From Verrucomicrobiota bacterium (GTDB taxonomy: Bacteria > Verrucomicrobiota > Verrucomicrobiia > Opitutales > UBA953): a DNA stretch of 19,903 nt. The stretch is from NCBI GenBank assembly GCA_004293385.1, contig RDYO01000010.1:1-19903 (forward strand), written 5' to 3'. Shown here in pieces: positions 1 to 6,613 of this stretch. The translations under genes were made by a program, and so were the position numbers. Below the pieces are notes generated by a model. That model did no database searches and was not told the origin of the DNA. It saw only the letters and a list, made by a program, of their open reading frames with translations. Numbering within the stretch: the first letter of the stretch is position 1; the number at the start of each line of letters is the position of its first letter.

Positions 1-35
1 TTAGCCAAGGAAAAGCCCCGGACGGCGGCCGCCCC

Positions 36-62
36 TTGACTCCTTACGAACACCCCTAAACT
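36..62 (+). promoter_or_regulatory. Putative promoter of the iron-sulfur carrier gene
   Basis: A TTGACT box (36-41) and a TAAACT box (57-62) are separated by 15 bases. The -10-like box ends only 7 bases before the ATG at 70, so a transcript starting at the usual distance would have almost no leader. The GAAGG at 64-68 is too close to the ATG to be a normal Shine-Dalgarno site. This is pattern-based only; the spacer is shorter than the usual 17 bases. Confidence 0.35.
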
Positions 63-69
63 TGAAGGC

Positions 70-387
70 ATGATCAACCTCACCGAAGCCGCCGCCGCGC
101 AGATCAAGGTGCTCCAGAAAGCCCAGGCCAACCCTGAGTCCATCCTCCGCGTCCTCGTGGAGACCGGCGGCTGTTCCGGTTTCGAATACGGCATGGCCTT
201 CGACGTCCGCAAGGACGGCGACCTCGAGTTCGAGAGCCAAGGCATGAAGATCCTGATCGACCCCACCAGCCACGCCTACCTCGACGGATCCACCGTGCAC
301 TTCGACGACGGCCTGCACGGCAAGGGCTTCGAAGTCCGCAATCCCAACGCCACCAGCACCTGCGGCTGCGGCAAATCCTTCAGCTAA
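70..387 (+). CDS. erpA: A-type iron-sulfur cluster carrier (IscA/ErpA/HesB family)
   Basis: This 105-residue protein matches the usual length and layout of A-type carriers, which hold a [4Fe-4S] or [2Fe-2S] cluster and pass it to apo-enzymes in the cytoplasm. The three conserved cluster cysteines are visible: Cys35 in the GGCSGF motif and Cys98 and Cys100 in the C-terminal CGCGKSF motif. The ATG at 70 fits the family N-terminus (short polar start followed by the AAAAQIK helix). No isc or suf genes are next to it. The next gene, msrB, starts 3 bases after its stop, so the two are probably co-transcribed; Fe-S assembly and methionine repair both relate to oxidative damage, but that link is inferred. 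The choice of symbol between erpA, iscA and sufA is uncertain because these subtypes are hard to separate by eye. Confidence 0.93.
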   Translation: MINLTEAAAAQIKVLQKAQANPESILRVLVETGGCSGFEYGMAFDVRKDGDLEFESQGMKILIDPTSHAYLDGSTVHFDDGLHGKGFEVRNPNATSTCGCGKSFS

Positions 388-390
388 GCC

Positions 391-1014
391 ATGAACACCG
401 CCCTCCGCCTGTCCTTCGCCGCGCTCGCCTGCGCCCTCGTCGCCTGCTCTTCCGAAGCCGACAAGAAGGCCCCCGCCCAGCCGGTCGCCACGCCCGCCCC
501 TGCCGCCTCTCCCATGAAAGACTCCGCCCCCCAGTCCAAAGTCTCCCAGGTGCTCGTCACGCTCGATGACGGCAAGGGCGGCGTCGGCAAGCCCATGCTC
601 GTCGACAAGGTCGTGAAGACCGACGCCGAGTGGGCGGCCATGCTGACGCCCGACCAGTATTTCGTCACACGCGCCAAGGGTACCGAGCGTCCGTTCTGCG
701 GCACCCTGCTCGACAATAAGAAGACCGGCACCTACCACTGCGTCTGCTGCGACCTGCCGCTGTTCTCGTCCAACGCTAAGTTCAACTCCGGCACCGGCTG
801 GCCGAGCTTCTTCCAGGGAGTCTCCAAGGAGAACATCGCGACCATCACCGACAACAGCCACGGCATGAGCCGCACCGAGATCCTCTGCGCGCGCTGCGAC
901 TGCCACCTCGGCCACGTGTTCGAAGACGGTCCGGCCCCGACCGGCCTGCGCTACTGCCTCAACTCCGAGTCCCTCAAGTTCAAGGAACTCAAGGGAACTT
1001 CGGAGAAGAAGTAA
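391..1014 (+). CDS. msrB: Peptide-methionine (R)-S-oxide reductase MsrB, predicted lipoprotein
   Basis: The protein has 207 residues. Residues 1-19 form a lipoprotein signal with a lipobox ending in Leu-Val-Ala-Cys19, so the mature enzyme is probably lipid-anchored outside the inner membrane. A Pro/Ala-rich linker follows to about residue 55. Residues 75-200 are a full MsrB domain, which reduces methionine-R-sulfoxide in proteins. Two zinc CxxC pairs are visible (Cys117/Cys120 and Cys166/Cys169), as are the GTGWPSF and HGMSRTE motifs and the catalytic Cys189 in RYCLN. Cys103 in the PFCG segment is a candidate resolving cysteine. A periplasmic MsrB needs an electron source such as a DsbD-like or thioredoxin-like partner, which is not seen here. 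The gene follows the Fe-S carrier by 3 bases and converges on obg with a single base between the two stop codons. Confidence 0.94.
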   Translation: MNTALRLSFAALACALVACSSEADKKAPAQPVATPAPAASPMKDSAPQSKVSQVLVTLDDGKGGVGKPMLVDKVVKTDAEWAAMLTPDQYFVTRAKGTERPFCGTLLDNKKTGTYHCVCCDLPLFSSNAKFNSGTGWPSFFQGVSKENIATITDNSHGMSRTEILCARCDCHLGHVFEDGPAPTGLRYCLNSESLKFKELKGTSEKK

Positions 1015-1025
1015 CTTACTTCTTC
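1005..1025. repeat. Perfect inverted repeat across the convergent msrB/obg stop codons
   Basis: Arms GAAGAAGTAA (1005-1014) and TTACTTCTTC (1016-1025) are exact reverse complements around one central base. The two TAA stop codons lie inside it. Both proteins end in lysines written as AAG, which can produce the symmetry by chance. A short stem with a 7-base loop could form on either strand, but neither strand has a following T-run, so terminator function is uncertain. Confidence 0.6.
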
Positions 1026-2353
1026 TTCGCCTTCGACTTCGAGGCCGCCTTCTTCACCGGGGCGGCCTTCTTCTTGGCCACGACCTTCGCGGGCTGCTTC
1101 TTGGCGACCGGCTTGGAGGCCTTCTTCGCAAGAGGCTTAGCCTTGGACTTCGGAACGACGACCTTGGAAGCCTTCTTCACGACGGGCTTGGCCTTCGGCG
1201 CAACCTTCTTAACCGGTGCGACCTTCGCGGCCTTCTTCACGACGGGCTTGGCCGCCTTCTTCGCGACCGGCTTGGCCTTGGCCTTCGGAGCGACGACCTT
1301 GGCGGAGCGCTTGGCCACGACGGGTTCGACGTAAGGAGCGGGGGCCTTCGGGCGCTGGTCGACCGGGCCTTTGACCGCGGCCCAGAGCTTGTCGCGGAAT
1401 TCCTGGATGCCTGCCTGCGAGTAGCAGGAGATCGGGATGACCATGTCCTTCACGCGTTCCTGGAACTTCTTCAGCTTCGCGGCGGCTTCCGGGAGGTCCA
1501 TCTTGTTGGCCACGATGATGCGCGGCTTGGCGGCGAGGATCGGGGAGTAGAGGCGGAGTTCGCGCTCGAGGATGCGGTGGTCGTCCCACGGCTCACGGTT
1601 CTCGCTGCCGGCCATGTCGATGATGAACACCAGGAGCGAGCAGCGCTCGACGTGGCGGAGGAACTGGTGGCCGAGGCCGCGGTTCTCGTGCGCGCCTTCG
1701 ATGAGGCCGGGGATGTCGGCCATCACGATGCGGTCGAAGCGGTCGGTGTAGTCGATAACGCCCACGTTGACGTGCAGGGTCGTGAACGGATACGGGGCCA
1801 TCTTCGGGCGGGCGGCCGTGAGGAGGTTGGTCAGGGTCGACTTACCCGCGTTAGGGTAGCCCACGAGGCCGATGTCGGCGATCGTCTTGAGCACGATGCG
1901 GAACTTGCCTTCTTCGCCCGGGTAGCCCGGGGTCGTGCGACGGGGGGCCTGGTTGACCGAGCTCTTGAAGTTCATGTTGCCCAGGCCGCCCTTGCCGCCG
2001 GCGAGAAGCACGACGCGTTCGCCGTGCTCGGTGAGTTCAGCCACGAGGCGGTTGGTGCCCTCTTCGAGGACCTGCGTGCCCGGAGGCACCGGCAGGATGA
2101 GGTCGCCGCCGTCCGGACCCGCGCACTGGCGGCCCTGGCCCGGCGCGCCATTGCGGGCGCGACGGTGCGGCTGCCAGCGGTAGGCCTGGAGGTCGCCTTC
2201 GTTACGGTCGCAGACCAGGACGACGTCGCCGCCCTTGCCGCCGTTACCGCCGTCGGGTCCGCCCTTCGGGATGAATTTCTCGCGACGGAAGCTGACGCAG
2301 CCGTGGCCGCCGTCACCGGACTTCAGTTCAACCTTGGCTTCGTCGATAAACAT
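1016..2353 (-). CDS. obg: GTPase Obg/CgtA with a lysine-rich C-terminal tail
   Basis: Obg is an essential ribosome-associated GTPase that acts in 50S maturation and stress control. Residues 1-158 form the glycine-rich Obg fold (GGPDGGNGGKGGD at 31-43, GGKGGLGN at 119-126). The G domain follows, with G1 GYPNAGKST (165-173), G3 DIPG (213-216) and G4 NKMD (283-286), and G5 around ISCYSQAG (308-315). At 445 residues it is longer than the Obg-plus-G core. From about residue 346 to the end it carries roughly 100 residues made almost only of Lys, Ala, Val, Pro and Ser, with about 37 lysines and no Asp, Glu or aromatic residue, like the tails of bacterial histone H1-like proteins. The usual OCT or TGS-like C-terminal domains are absent. 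The gene is 55 bases downstream of the permease gene on the same strand. Confidence 0.96.
   Translation of the reverse strand: MFIDEAKVELKSGDGGHGCVSFRREKFIPKGGPDGGNGGKGGDVVLVCDRNEGDLQAYRWQPHRRARNGAPGQGRQCAGPDGGDLILPVPPGTQVLEEGTNRLVAELTEHGERVVLLAGGKGGLGNMNFKSSVNQAPRRTTPGYPGEEGKFRIVLKTIADIGLVGYPNAGKSTLTNLLTAARPKMAPYPFTTLHVNVGVIDYTDRFDRIVMADIPGLIEGAHENRGLGHQFLRHVERCSLLVFIIDMAGSENREPWDDHRILERELRLYSPILAAKPRIIVANKMDLPEAAAKLKKFQERVKDMVIPISCYSQAGIQEFRDKLWAAVKGPVDQRPKAPAPYVEPVVAKRSAKVVAPKAKAKPVAKKAAKPVVKKAAKVAPVKKVAPKAKPVVKKASKVVVPKSKAKPLAKKASKPVAKKQPAKVVAKKKAAPVKKAASKSKAKKK
1019..1318 (-). repeat. Degenerate repeats encoding the Lys/Ala/Pro tail of Obg
   Basis: The segment encodes residues 346-445 as imperfect repeats of units like AKPVVKKAAK. 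At DNA level the blocks at 1170-1193 and 1230-1253 are identical over 24 bases, spaced 60 bases apart, which suggests expansion by internal duplication. The reading frame stays open to the stop codon. Confidence 0.75.
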
Positions 2354-2408
2354 TTGCCCCCAAGGTAGGGCGTCCCCGGCCCCGAGGGCGAGGAGGAAAG
2401 GCGGCGGC

Positions 2409-3191
2409 TCAGCGTTCGAGCCCGCGGGAGCGGCGCAGCCAGGTCTCGATCGGGGAGAAGAAGATGAGATCGGCCAGGAGTCCCACGATCATCACCACCG
2501 CCATCACGCCCATGACCTGGTCCATGCGGAGCAGCTCACGACCGGCGTTGAGGAGCGAGCCCAGACCGAAGCCGGTCACGATCACGACGAAGATCTCCGC
2601 GGCCATGAGGGAGCGCCAGGCGAAGGCCCAGCCCTGCTTCATGCCGCTGAGGACGCCGGGAAGCGCGGCCGGGAAGATGACGCGGGACCAGAGGTGCCAG
2701 CCGTTGGAGCCCATGGTCTGGGCGGCGCGCAGGTAAAGCGGCGGCACGTTGAGCACCGATTCCTGCACGGCGAGGACCACGGCCCAGAGCGTGCCCATCA
2801 CGACGACGAAGAGGACGGCCTCCTCGCGGATGCCGAACCAGAGGAGCGCGAGCGGCACCCAGCAGACGGACGGCAGGGTCTGCAGACCGAGGGCCAGCAC
2901 GCCGAGCGTATCGCGGACCCAGCGGACGCGGGCGCAGAGAGCGCCGAGCGGAACGCCGAGGGCGGCGCCGATGGCGAAACCGATGATCAGGCGACGCATC
3001 GTCACCCAAGTAGCCGCAAGCAGCTCACCGCTGAGCAGGGAGTCCCAGAACCACTGGAGGACGTGCGACGGAGCCGGGAAGAGGACTTCACTGACACGAC
3101 CGCTGCGGACATACCACTCCCAGCCACCGAGGAGCAGGATGGCGACGAGGGTCGGGATGACCGGGCGAGGAAGCTTCGAGGCCATGGTCAC
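2409..3191 (-). CDS. ABC transporter permease (SsuC/TauC/NrtB-like)
   Basis: This 260-residue integral membrane protein has about six hydrophobic segments. The permease EAA-type loop is present as YLRAAQTMGS followed by VIFPAALPGVLSG around residues 153-181; it docks on the ATPase. Length and sequence fit the binding-protein-dependent permeases of the sulfonate/taurine/nitrate family. The gene starts at GTG (3191-3189), which overlaps the TGA of the ATPase gene by 4 bases (GTGA), a classic translational-coupling arrangement. An ATG two codons further in (3185) is an alternative. It forms one importer with the ATPase and the binding protein upstream. Substrate cannot be read from the sequence. 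Confidence 0.92.
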   Translation of the reverse strand: MTMASKLPRPVIPTLVAILLLGGWEWYVRSGRVSEVLFPAPSHVLQWFWDSLLSGELLAATWVTMRRLIIGFAIGAALGVPLGALCARVRWVRDTLGVLALGLQTLPSVCWVPLALLWFGIREEAVLFVVVMGTLWAVVLAVQESVLNVPPLYLRAAQTMGSNGWHLWSRVIFPAALPGVLSGMKQGWAFAWRSLMAAEIFVVIVTGFGLGSLLNAGRELLRMDQVMGVMAVVMIVGLLADLIFFSPIETWLRRSRGLER

Positions 3192-3976
3192 TTGGCGGGA
3201 TGGGAGGTGAGCGCCGCGGTCACCTCGGCGGCGAGGTTGGCGAGGGACGGGTCGTTCAGGCGGCGCGGGCGCGGGAGGTCCACGTCGAACACCTGCTGGA
3301 CGCGGCCGGGATTGGGCGAGAAGAGCACGACGCGGTCGCCGAGGCAGACCGCCTCGCGGATGTTGTGCGTCACGAGGACGATGGTCTTCTTGCGCTTCGT
3401 GAAGATCTCCTGGATGTCCCCGTAGAGCTGTTCGCGGGTGAGCGCGTCGAGGGCCGAAAAAGGTTCGTCCATCAGGAGCACACGCGGATTCGGCGCGAGC
3501 GAACGGGCCAGGGCCACGCGCTGGCGCATGCCGCCCGAGAGCTCGTGCGGACGGGCCTTCTCCTTGTTGCCGAGCCCGACGAGGTTGAGGTAGTAACGGG
3601 CCGATTCAAGTCGCTCGGCCTCGGTGAGGTCCGGCTTGAGGCGCAGGCCGAAGAGCACGTTCTCCAAGACGTTGAGCCAAGGGAACAGCGCGTCCTGCTG
3701 GAACATCACCAGGCGGTCGCGGCCGGGAGCCTCGACCGGCTGATCGCCAAGATTGATCGTTCCCTCGTTCGTTTGCTCCAGACCGGCGAGGAGGCTGAGC
3801 AAGGTGGACTTACCGCAACCCGAGGGACCGACGATCGCCAGGAACTCCCCTTCCCTGACGTCCAAGGTGATATCCTCCAAGGCCGTGACTTGGCCGGAAG
3901 CTCCGTCGAAACGCTTGGTCACGTTGCGCAGAGTAAGGGCCGCGGTGGCGGGGGATGTTTCAGAGCGGTTGCCCAT
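3188..3976 (-). CDS. ABC transporter ATP-binding protein (SsuB/TauB/NrtD-like)
   Basis: This 262-residue cytoplasmic ATPase powers the importer. All nucleotide-binding motifs are intact: Walker A GPSGCGKST (50-58), Q-loop FQQD (92-95), signature LSGGM (146-150), Walker B LLMDEP (167-172) and switch His204 in LVTHNIREA. The segment from the Q-loop into LFPWLNVLENV is typical of the sulfonate/nitrate/taurine subfamily. The gene is followed by the permease with a 4-base overlap. It is separated from the binding-protein gene by a 92-base AT-rich gap that may hold a second promoter. Confidence 0.95.
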   Translation of the reverse strand: MGNRSETSPATAALTLRNVTKRFDGASGQVTALEDITLDVREGEFLAIVGPSGCGKSTLLSLLAGLEQTNEGTINLGDQPVEAPGRDRLVMFQQDALFPWLNVLENVLFGLRLKPDLTEAERLESARYYLNLVGLGNKEKARPHELSGGMRQRVALARSLAPNPRVLLMDEPFSALDALTREQLYGDIQEIFTKRKKTIVLVTHNIREAVCLGDRVVLFSPNPGRVQQVFDVDLPRPRRLNDPSLANLAAEVTAALTSHPAK

Positions 3977-4068
3977 GGATTCCAGAGGCGAGAGATTGGC
4001 TAACCGAACCTTATCCTGTCAAGTTTACTTATGTTTAAAAGATTAGACCACGATTTATCACTTTTCTC
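3977..4068 (-). promoter_or_regulatory. AT-rich gap with possible internal promoter before the ATPase gene
   Basis: The gap between the binding-protein stop and the ATPase start is clearly richer in A and T than the coding DNA on both sides. Read on the minus strand it contains an exact TTGACA (4022-4017). No convincing -10 box lies at normal distance, so only the -35 match and base composition support a promoter. Confidence 0.25.
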
Positions 4069-5088
4069 TCACTTTTCGGGGTCATCCACCAATGACTCCA
4101 GCAACGGCCCCATCGGGGCTTCCCCTTTAAGCAACCGGGAATCCTGGGCGTCCTTCAGGGAACGGGCGAACAGACCGGACAGGCGTCTCCGACGGGCTTC
4201 CAAGTCCTCCGGGACGGCGAAGCTGACGCGGGCCAAGGCCGGGCCGATCAATTCGGCCTTAGGTGGCTGGGAACGGAGTTCCGCCCCAAGGCCGGTCCGC
4301 ACCAATTTCTCCTGCCACGCCTGATCGGCCCGCAGACGGGCGCACAGGGCATAATGCGATCGCACGAAGGCTTCGACCGCCGGCCGACGCTTCTCCAAAG
4401 CGGCGCGACTGGTGACGAGCACGGTGATGAGCGACTCCTTGTTCTCATGCACGATGACGCCCCCGAATTCGCTGGTCAGCCGGGTGACCCAAGGCTCAAC
4501 GGTCCAGACCGCATCGATCTCGCCACGGGAGAAGAGGAGCAGCAGGTCTGCGTTCTGAGCCGGCACCACGCGGGCGTCGCCGCCGCCGAGATGCACGTTG
4601 AGTCCGCCCTCGCGCAGCCACGTGCGGGCGTCGATGTCCTGCGTATTGCCCAGCTGCGGCGTACCGACGTTGCGGCCGATGAAATCCTTGGGCGTCTTCA
4701 GTCCTGAGCCCGCGCGGACGACGAGCGCGTTGCCACCTTGCGCGACCGGCGCAAGGACGCGGATCTCCGTGCCCTTGGTGCGCACGTGCGCGTTGAGGGC
4801 GGGCGAGGCGCCGACGTAAGCGACGTCGATGGCCCCGGCGAGCAAAGCCTCCATGGCCGAAGGACCGGCATTGAACGAACGCCATTCCAGTTTCACGCCG
4901 GCCGGCAAGGCGGCCTGATGGCAATCCTGGCCTTCGCGTGCCAGCTGACGGGCGGCGAGCGCCGGCGCATGCGTCAGGTTCGGAAAGAAACCCACGCGGA
5001 GCGTGTCCGCTTCGGCGCTTGCCAGGATCGGCGCGGCGAGGGCGGCGGCGAACCAGCCGAGCGAGGGGAAGAAAAAAGACGGACGCAT
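4069..5088 (-). CDS. Periplasmic substrate-binding protein of the ABC importer (SsuA/NrtA/NMT1-like)
   Basis: The 339-residue protein starts with a signal peptide (residues 1 to about 24, cleavage likely after ASA). The mature part begins with LRVGFFPNLTHAPAL, typical of binding proteins of the sulfonate/nitrate/taurine group. It continues with the two-lobe pattern: GAIDVAYVGASPAL in the first lobe, then the TPKDFIGRNVGTPQLGNTQD and EIDAVWTVEPW segments. The ATG at 5088 is preferred because it begins the signal peptide and lies 11 bases after the barrel gene's stop; an in-frame ATG at 5172 would overlap that gene by over 70 bases and spoil the signal peptide. Ligand is unknown. It would capture what the barrel admits and deliver it to the permease. 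Confidence 0.9.
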   Translation of the reverse strand: MRPSFFFPSLGWFAAALAAPILASAEADTLRVGFFPNLTHAPALAARQLAREGQDCHQAALPAGVKLEWRSFNAGPSAMEALLAGAIDVAYVGASPALNAHVRTKGTEIRVLAPVAQGGNALVVRAGSGLKTPKDFIGRNVGTPQLGNTQDIDARTWLREGGLNVHLGGGDARVVPAQNADLLLLFSRGEIDAVWTVEPWVTRLTSEFGGVIVHENKESLITVLVTSRAALEKRRPAVEAFVRSHYALCARLRADQAWQEKLVRTGLGAELRSQPPKAELIGPALARVSFAVPEDLEARRRRLSGLFARSLKDAQDSRLLKGEAPMGPLLESLVDDPEK

Positions 5089-5099
5089 GGACGAAAGAA

Positions 5100-6494
5100 T
5101 CAGAAGGGTTTGAGCTGCAGCTCGAGGTAGGCGAAATCCGTATCGCCAGGACGAACCTGACGGCGAGTCCACTCTCCAGCCACGAAATGAGCGTAACCGA
5201 GGGTGACTTCGGCCTGGCGGGTCACCTGCCAGCGAAAGCGGACATCGAACTCATGTCCGACGTTCGTACCGCTCTGACCGGTCTGATCACGATTATTCGC
5301 CGCGTTATAGAAACGGTCTGTAGCGCTCTGGAGGGTGTACCAGCTGTAGCCGACGTCGAAGCGCAAGGCGGGCGAGACAGTCGCCTCATAGCGAACCTTG
5401 GGCGCCAGGATGTTCTCGAAGACGACGTAGTCGTTGGCGGACCAGGGCCGCCCGAAGCCGAAGAACCGCTCGAAGCGGTTATCTTCGCCGTCTGTCGGAC
5501 TCCGGTCGCCGGAGGCGGCGCCGTAGAAGAAACTCAGCCGCGACTTCCAAGCATCTTCGAAGCGATAACCGACCTCGGCGTTGGCGGCCCAAGCGGAGAT
5601 ATCCTTGGTGCCGTTGTGACCGAACTGCGTCATGGCGGACGCATCGAAATCAAAGCCAGACCGCCCGAAGACACCGTAGGCCCGCAGACCGGGAGAGTGC
5701 ACGACCCGCCCGCCGTCGGCGACGTTCCGCTCATCCAAGCGCAGGTAGAAAGGCTCGAGGGTCACGACATCAGACCACGCACGCCAGTGACCGATCGCGC
5801 CCCATAGGCGTTTGCCCTCCGCCGGCCGGTCCGGATCGTAAAGCAGCCGATCGAGCGGCTGGACGGAGAGGAGGTCGATCTGCCAGTCATTGGCTTCCTG
5901 TCCGATGATGCCATGCCACCCGCGGAATGCATTGGCGGTATTGCGCCATTGATTATTACCGATCAGGCGACGGTCGAGAAACTCGAAGTTATGATTACCG
6001 AAGCGAAGCGCCACCGGGCGACGATTGCCGAGGGCATCAGCGGGCAGCAGCTCCTTGAAATGGAGCTCGGCGTAGAGACGGATGAATTCGAGTTCATTCA
6101 CATCGCGGTTATCCAAAGCGTAGTCGCCGTTGTAACGATGCGAGTCCTGCAGTTCGACGGCGAACCGGAGCGGATCGACGATCTCCCGGACGCCGAGATA
6201 GAGGCGGGTGCGATGGAGGAACGGCTCGTCGACTCCGTCGCGCGCGCGTCGGATGTCGTCGTCGCGGTATTCGTAGCGGAAGCGGTAATCGAGACCGACG
6301 TCCAGCCACTTGAACTCGTTGAGCTGAGACCAAGAACTCACGGACGCCGGCTCCACATACCGGGGCGGATCCGGATCACGCTTGGTACTATAACTCGCCG
6401 CCTCGCGATAGAATGTCCCAGCCTGGGCTCCCGACCACGATACGCCGAGGCCGAGCAGGGCCCGGAGTAGCGATCTGGTGGAAAAGGCGGACAT
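5100..6494 (-). CDS. Outer-membrane beta-barrel protein, alginate-export (AlgE)-like family
   Basis: This 464-residue protein begins with a signal peptide (cleavage probably after GAQA) and has no cysteine. Alternating aromatic and hydrophobic strands run throughout, and it ends in Phe as many outer-membrane barrels do (YLELQLKPF). Segments such as LDYRFRYEYRDDD, LHRTRLYLGV and RNTANAFRGWHG resemble the alginate-export/porin-like family common in PVC and Bacteroidota genomes. Alginate need not be the substrate. The ATG at 6494 is chosen over an in-frame TTG at 6500. The gene leads the ABC importer unit, 11 bases ahead of the binding-protein gene, so it probably provides an outer-membrane pore for the same solute. 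Confidence 0.8.
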   Translation of the reverse strand: MSAFSTRSLLRALLGLGVSWSGAQAGTFYREAASYSTKRDPDPPRYVEPASVSSWSQLNEFKWLDVGLDYRFRYEYRDDDIRRARDGVDEPFLHRTRLYLGVREIVDPLRFAVELQDSHRYNGDYALDNRDVNELEFIRLYAELHFKELLPADALGNRRPVALRFGNHNFEFLDRRLIGNNQWRNTANAFRGWHGIIGQEANDWQIDLLSVQPLDRLLYDPDRPAEGKRLWGAIGHWRAWSDVVTLEPFYLRLDERNVADGGRVVHSPGLRAYGVFGRSGFDFDASAMTQFGHNGTKDISAWAANAEVGYRFEDAWKSRLSFFYGAASGDRSPTDGEDNRFERFFGFGRPWSANDYVVFENILAPKVRYEATVSPALRFDVGYSWYTLQSATDRFYNAANNRDQTGQSGTNVGHEFDVRFRWQVTRQAEVTLGYAHFVAGEWTRRQVRPGDTDFAYLELQLKPF

Positions 6495-6530
6495 GGCCAA
6501 TTAAGATGATAAGTTTAGTAATGATAAAAT

Positions 6531-6558
6531 GTATTAGGTCGAGCCAGTTCTTTCCCAA
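6531..6558 (-). promoter_or_regulatory. Putative promoter for the barrel/ABC importer operon
   Basis: On the minus strand a TTGGGA box (6558-6553) and a TAATAC box (6536-6531) are 16 bases apart. Transcription would start near 6524, leaving about 30 bases of leader before the ATG at 6494. No clear Shine-Dalgarno site is visible. The region is AT-rich compared with its surroundings. Confidence 0.4.
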
Positions 6559-6562
6559 GCGT

Positions 6563-6608
6563 GTCATAGCACAAATAACTTACAAACAGTTACTTGTGAC
6601 GATATGAC
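6563..6608. promoter_or_regulatory. Long imperfect inverted repeat, candidate operator
   Basis: Inner arms ACAAATAACT (6571-6580) and AGTTACTTGT (6588-6597) pair at 9 of 10 positions across a 7-base centre. Outer arms GTCATA (6563-6568) and TATGAC (6603-6608) pair exactly. The centre lies about 60 bases upstream of the start inferred from the promoter boxes, a position typical of activator sites. It also begins 5 bases after the mntH stop, so a role in ending the mntH transcript is possible, although the stem is AT-rich and no T-run follows. Confidence 0.5.
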
Positions 6609-6613
6609 TTAGG

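Noticed and set aside
1..915. Long open frame of about 304 codons on the minus strand
   Set aside because: It is antisense to the Fe-S carrier and msrB genes, which have clear motifs; its translation is low-complexity Gly/Ala/Val/Glu typical of a GC-rich shadow frame.
1019..1318. Repeats as a CRISPR or mobile-element array
   Set aside because: The repeats are in frame inside obg, have no uniform spacers and encode a Lys-rich tail.
2235..3425. 396-codon open frame on the plus strand
   Set aside because: It lies opposite obg, permease and ATPase genes; the translation is rich in Asp, His, Arg and Glu with no recognisable domain.
5089..5172. Upstream ATG at 5172 as the start of the binding protein
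   Set aside because: It would overlap the barrel gene by more than 70 bases and put a 28-residue extension ahead of a good signal peptide.
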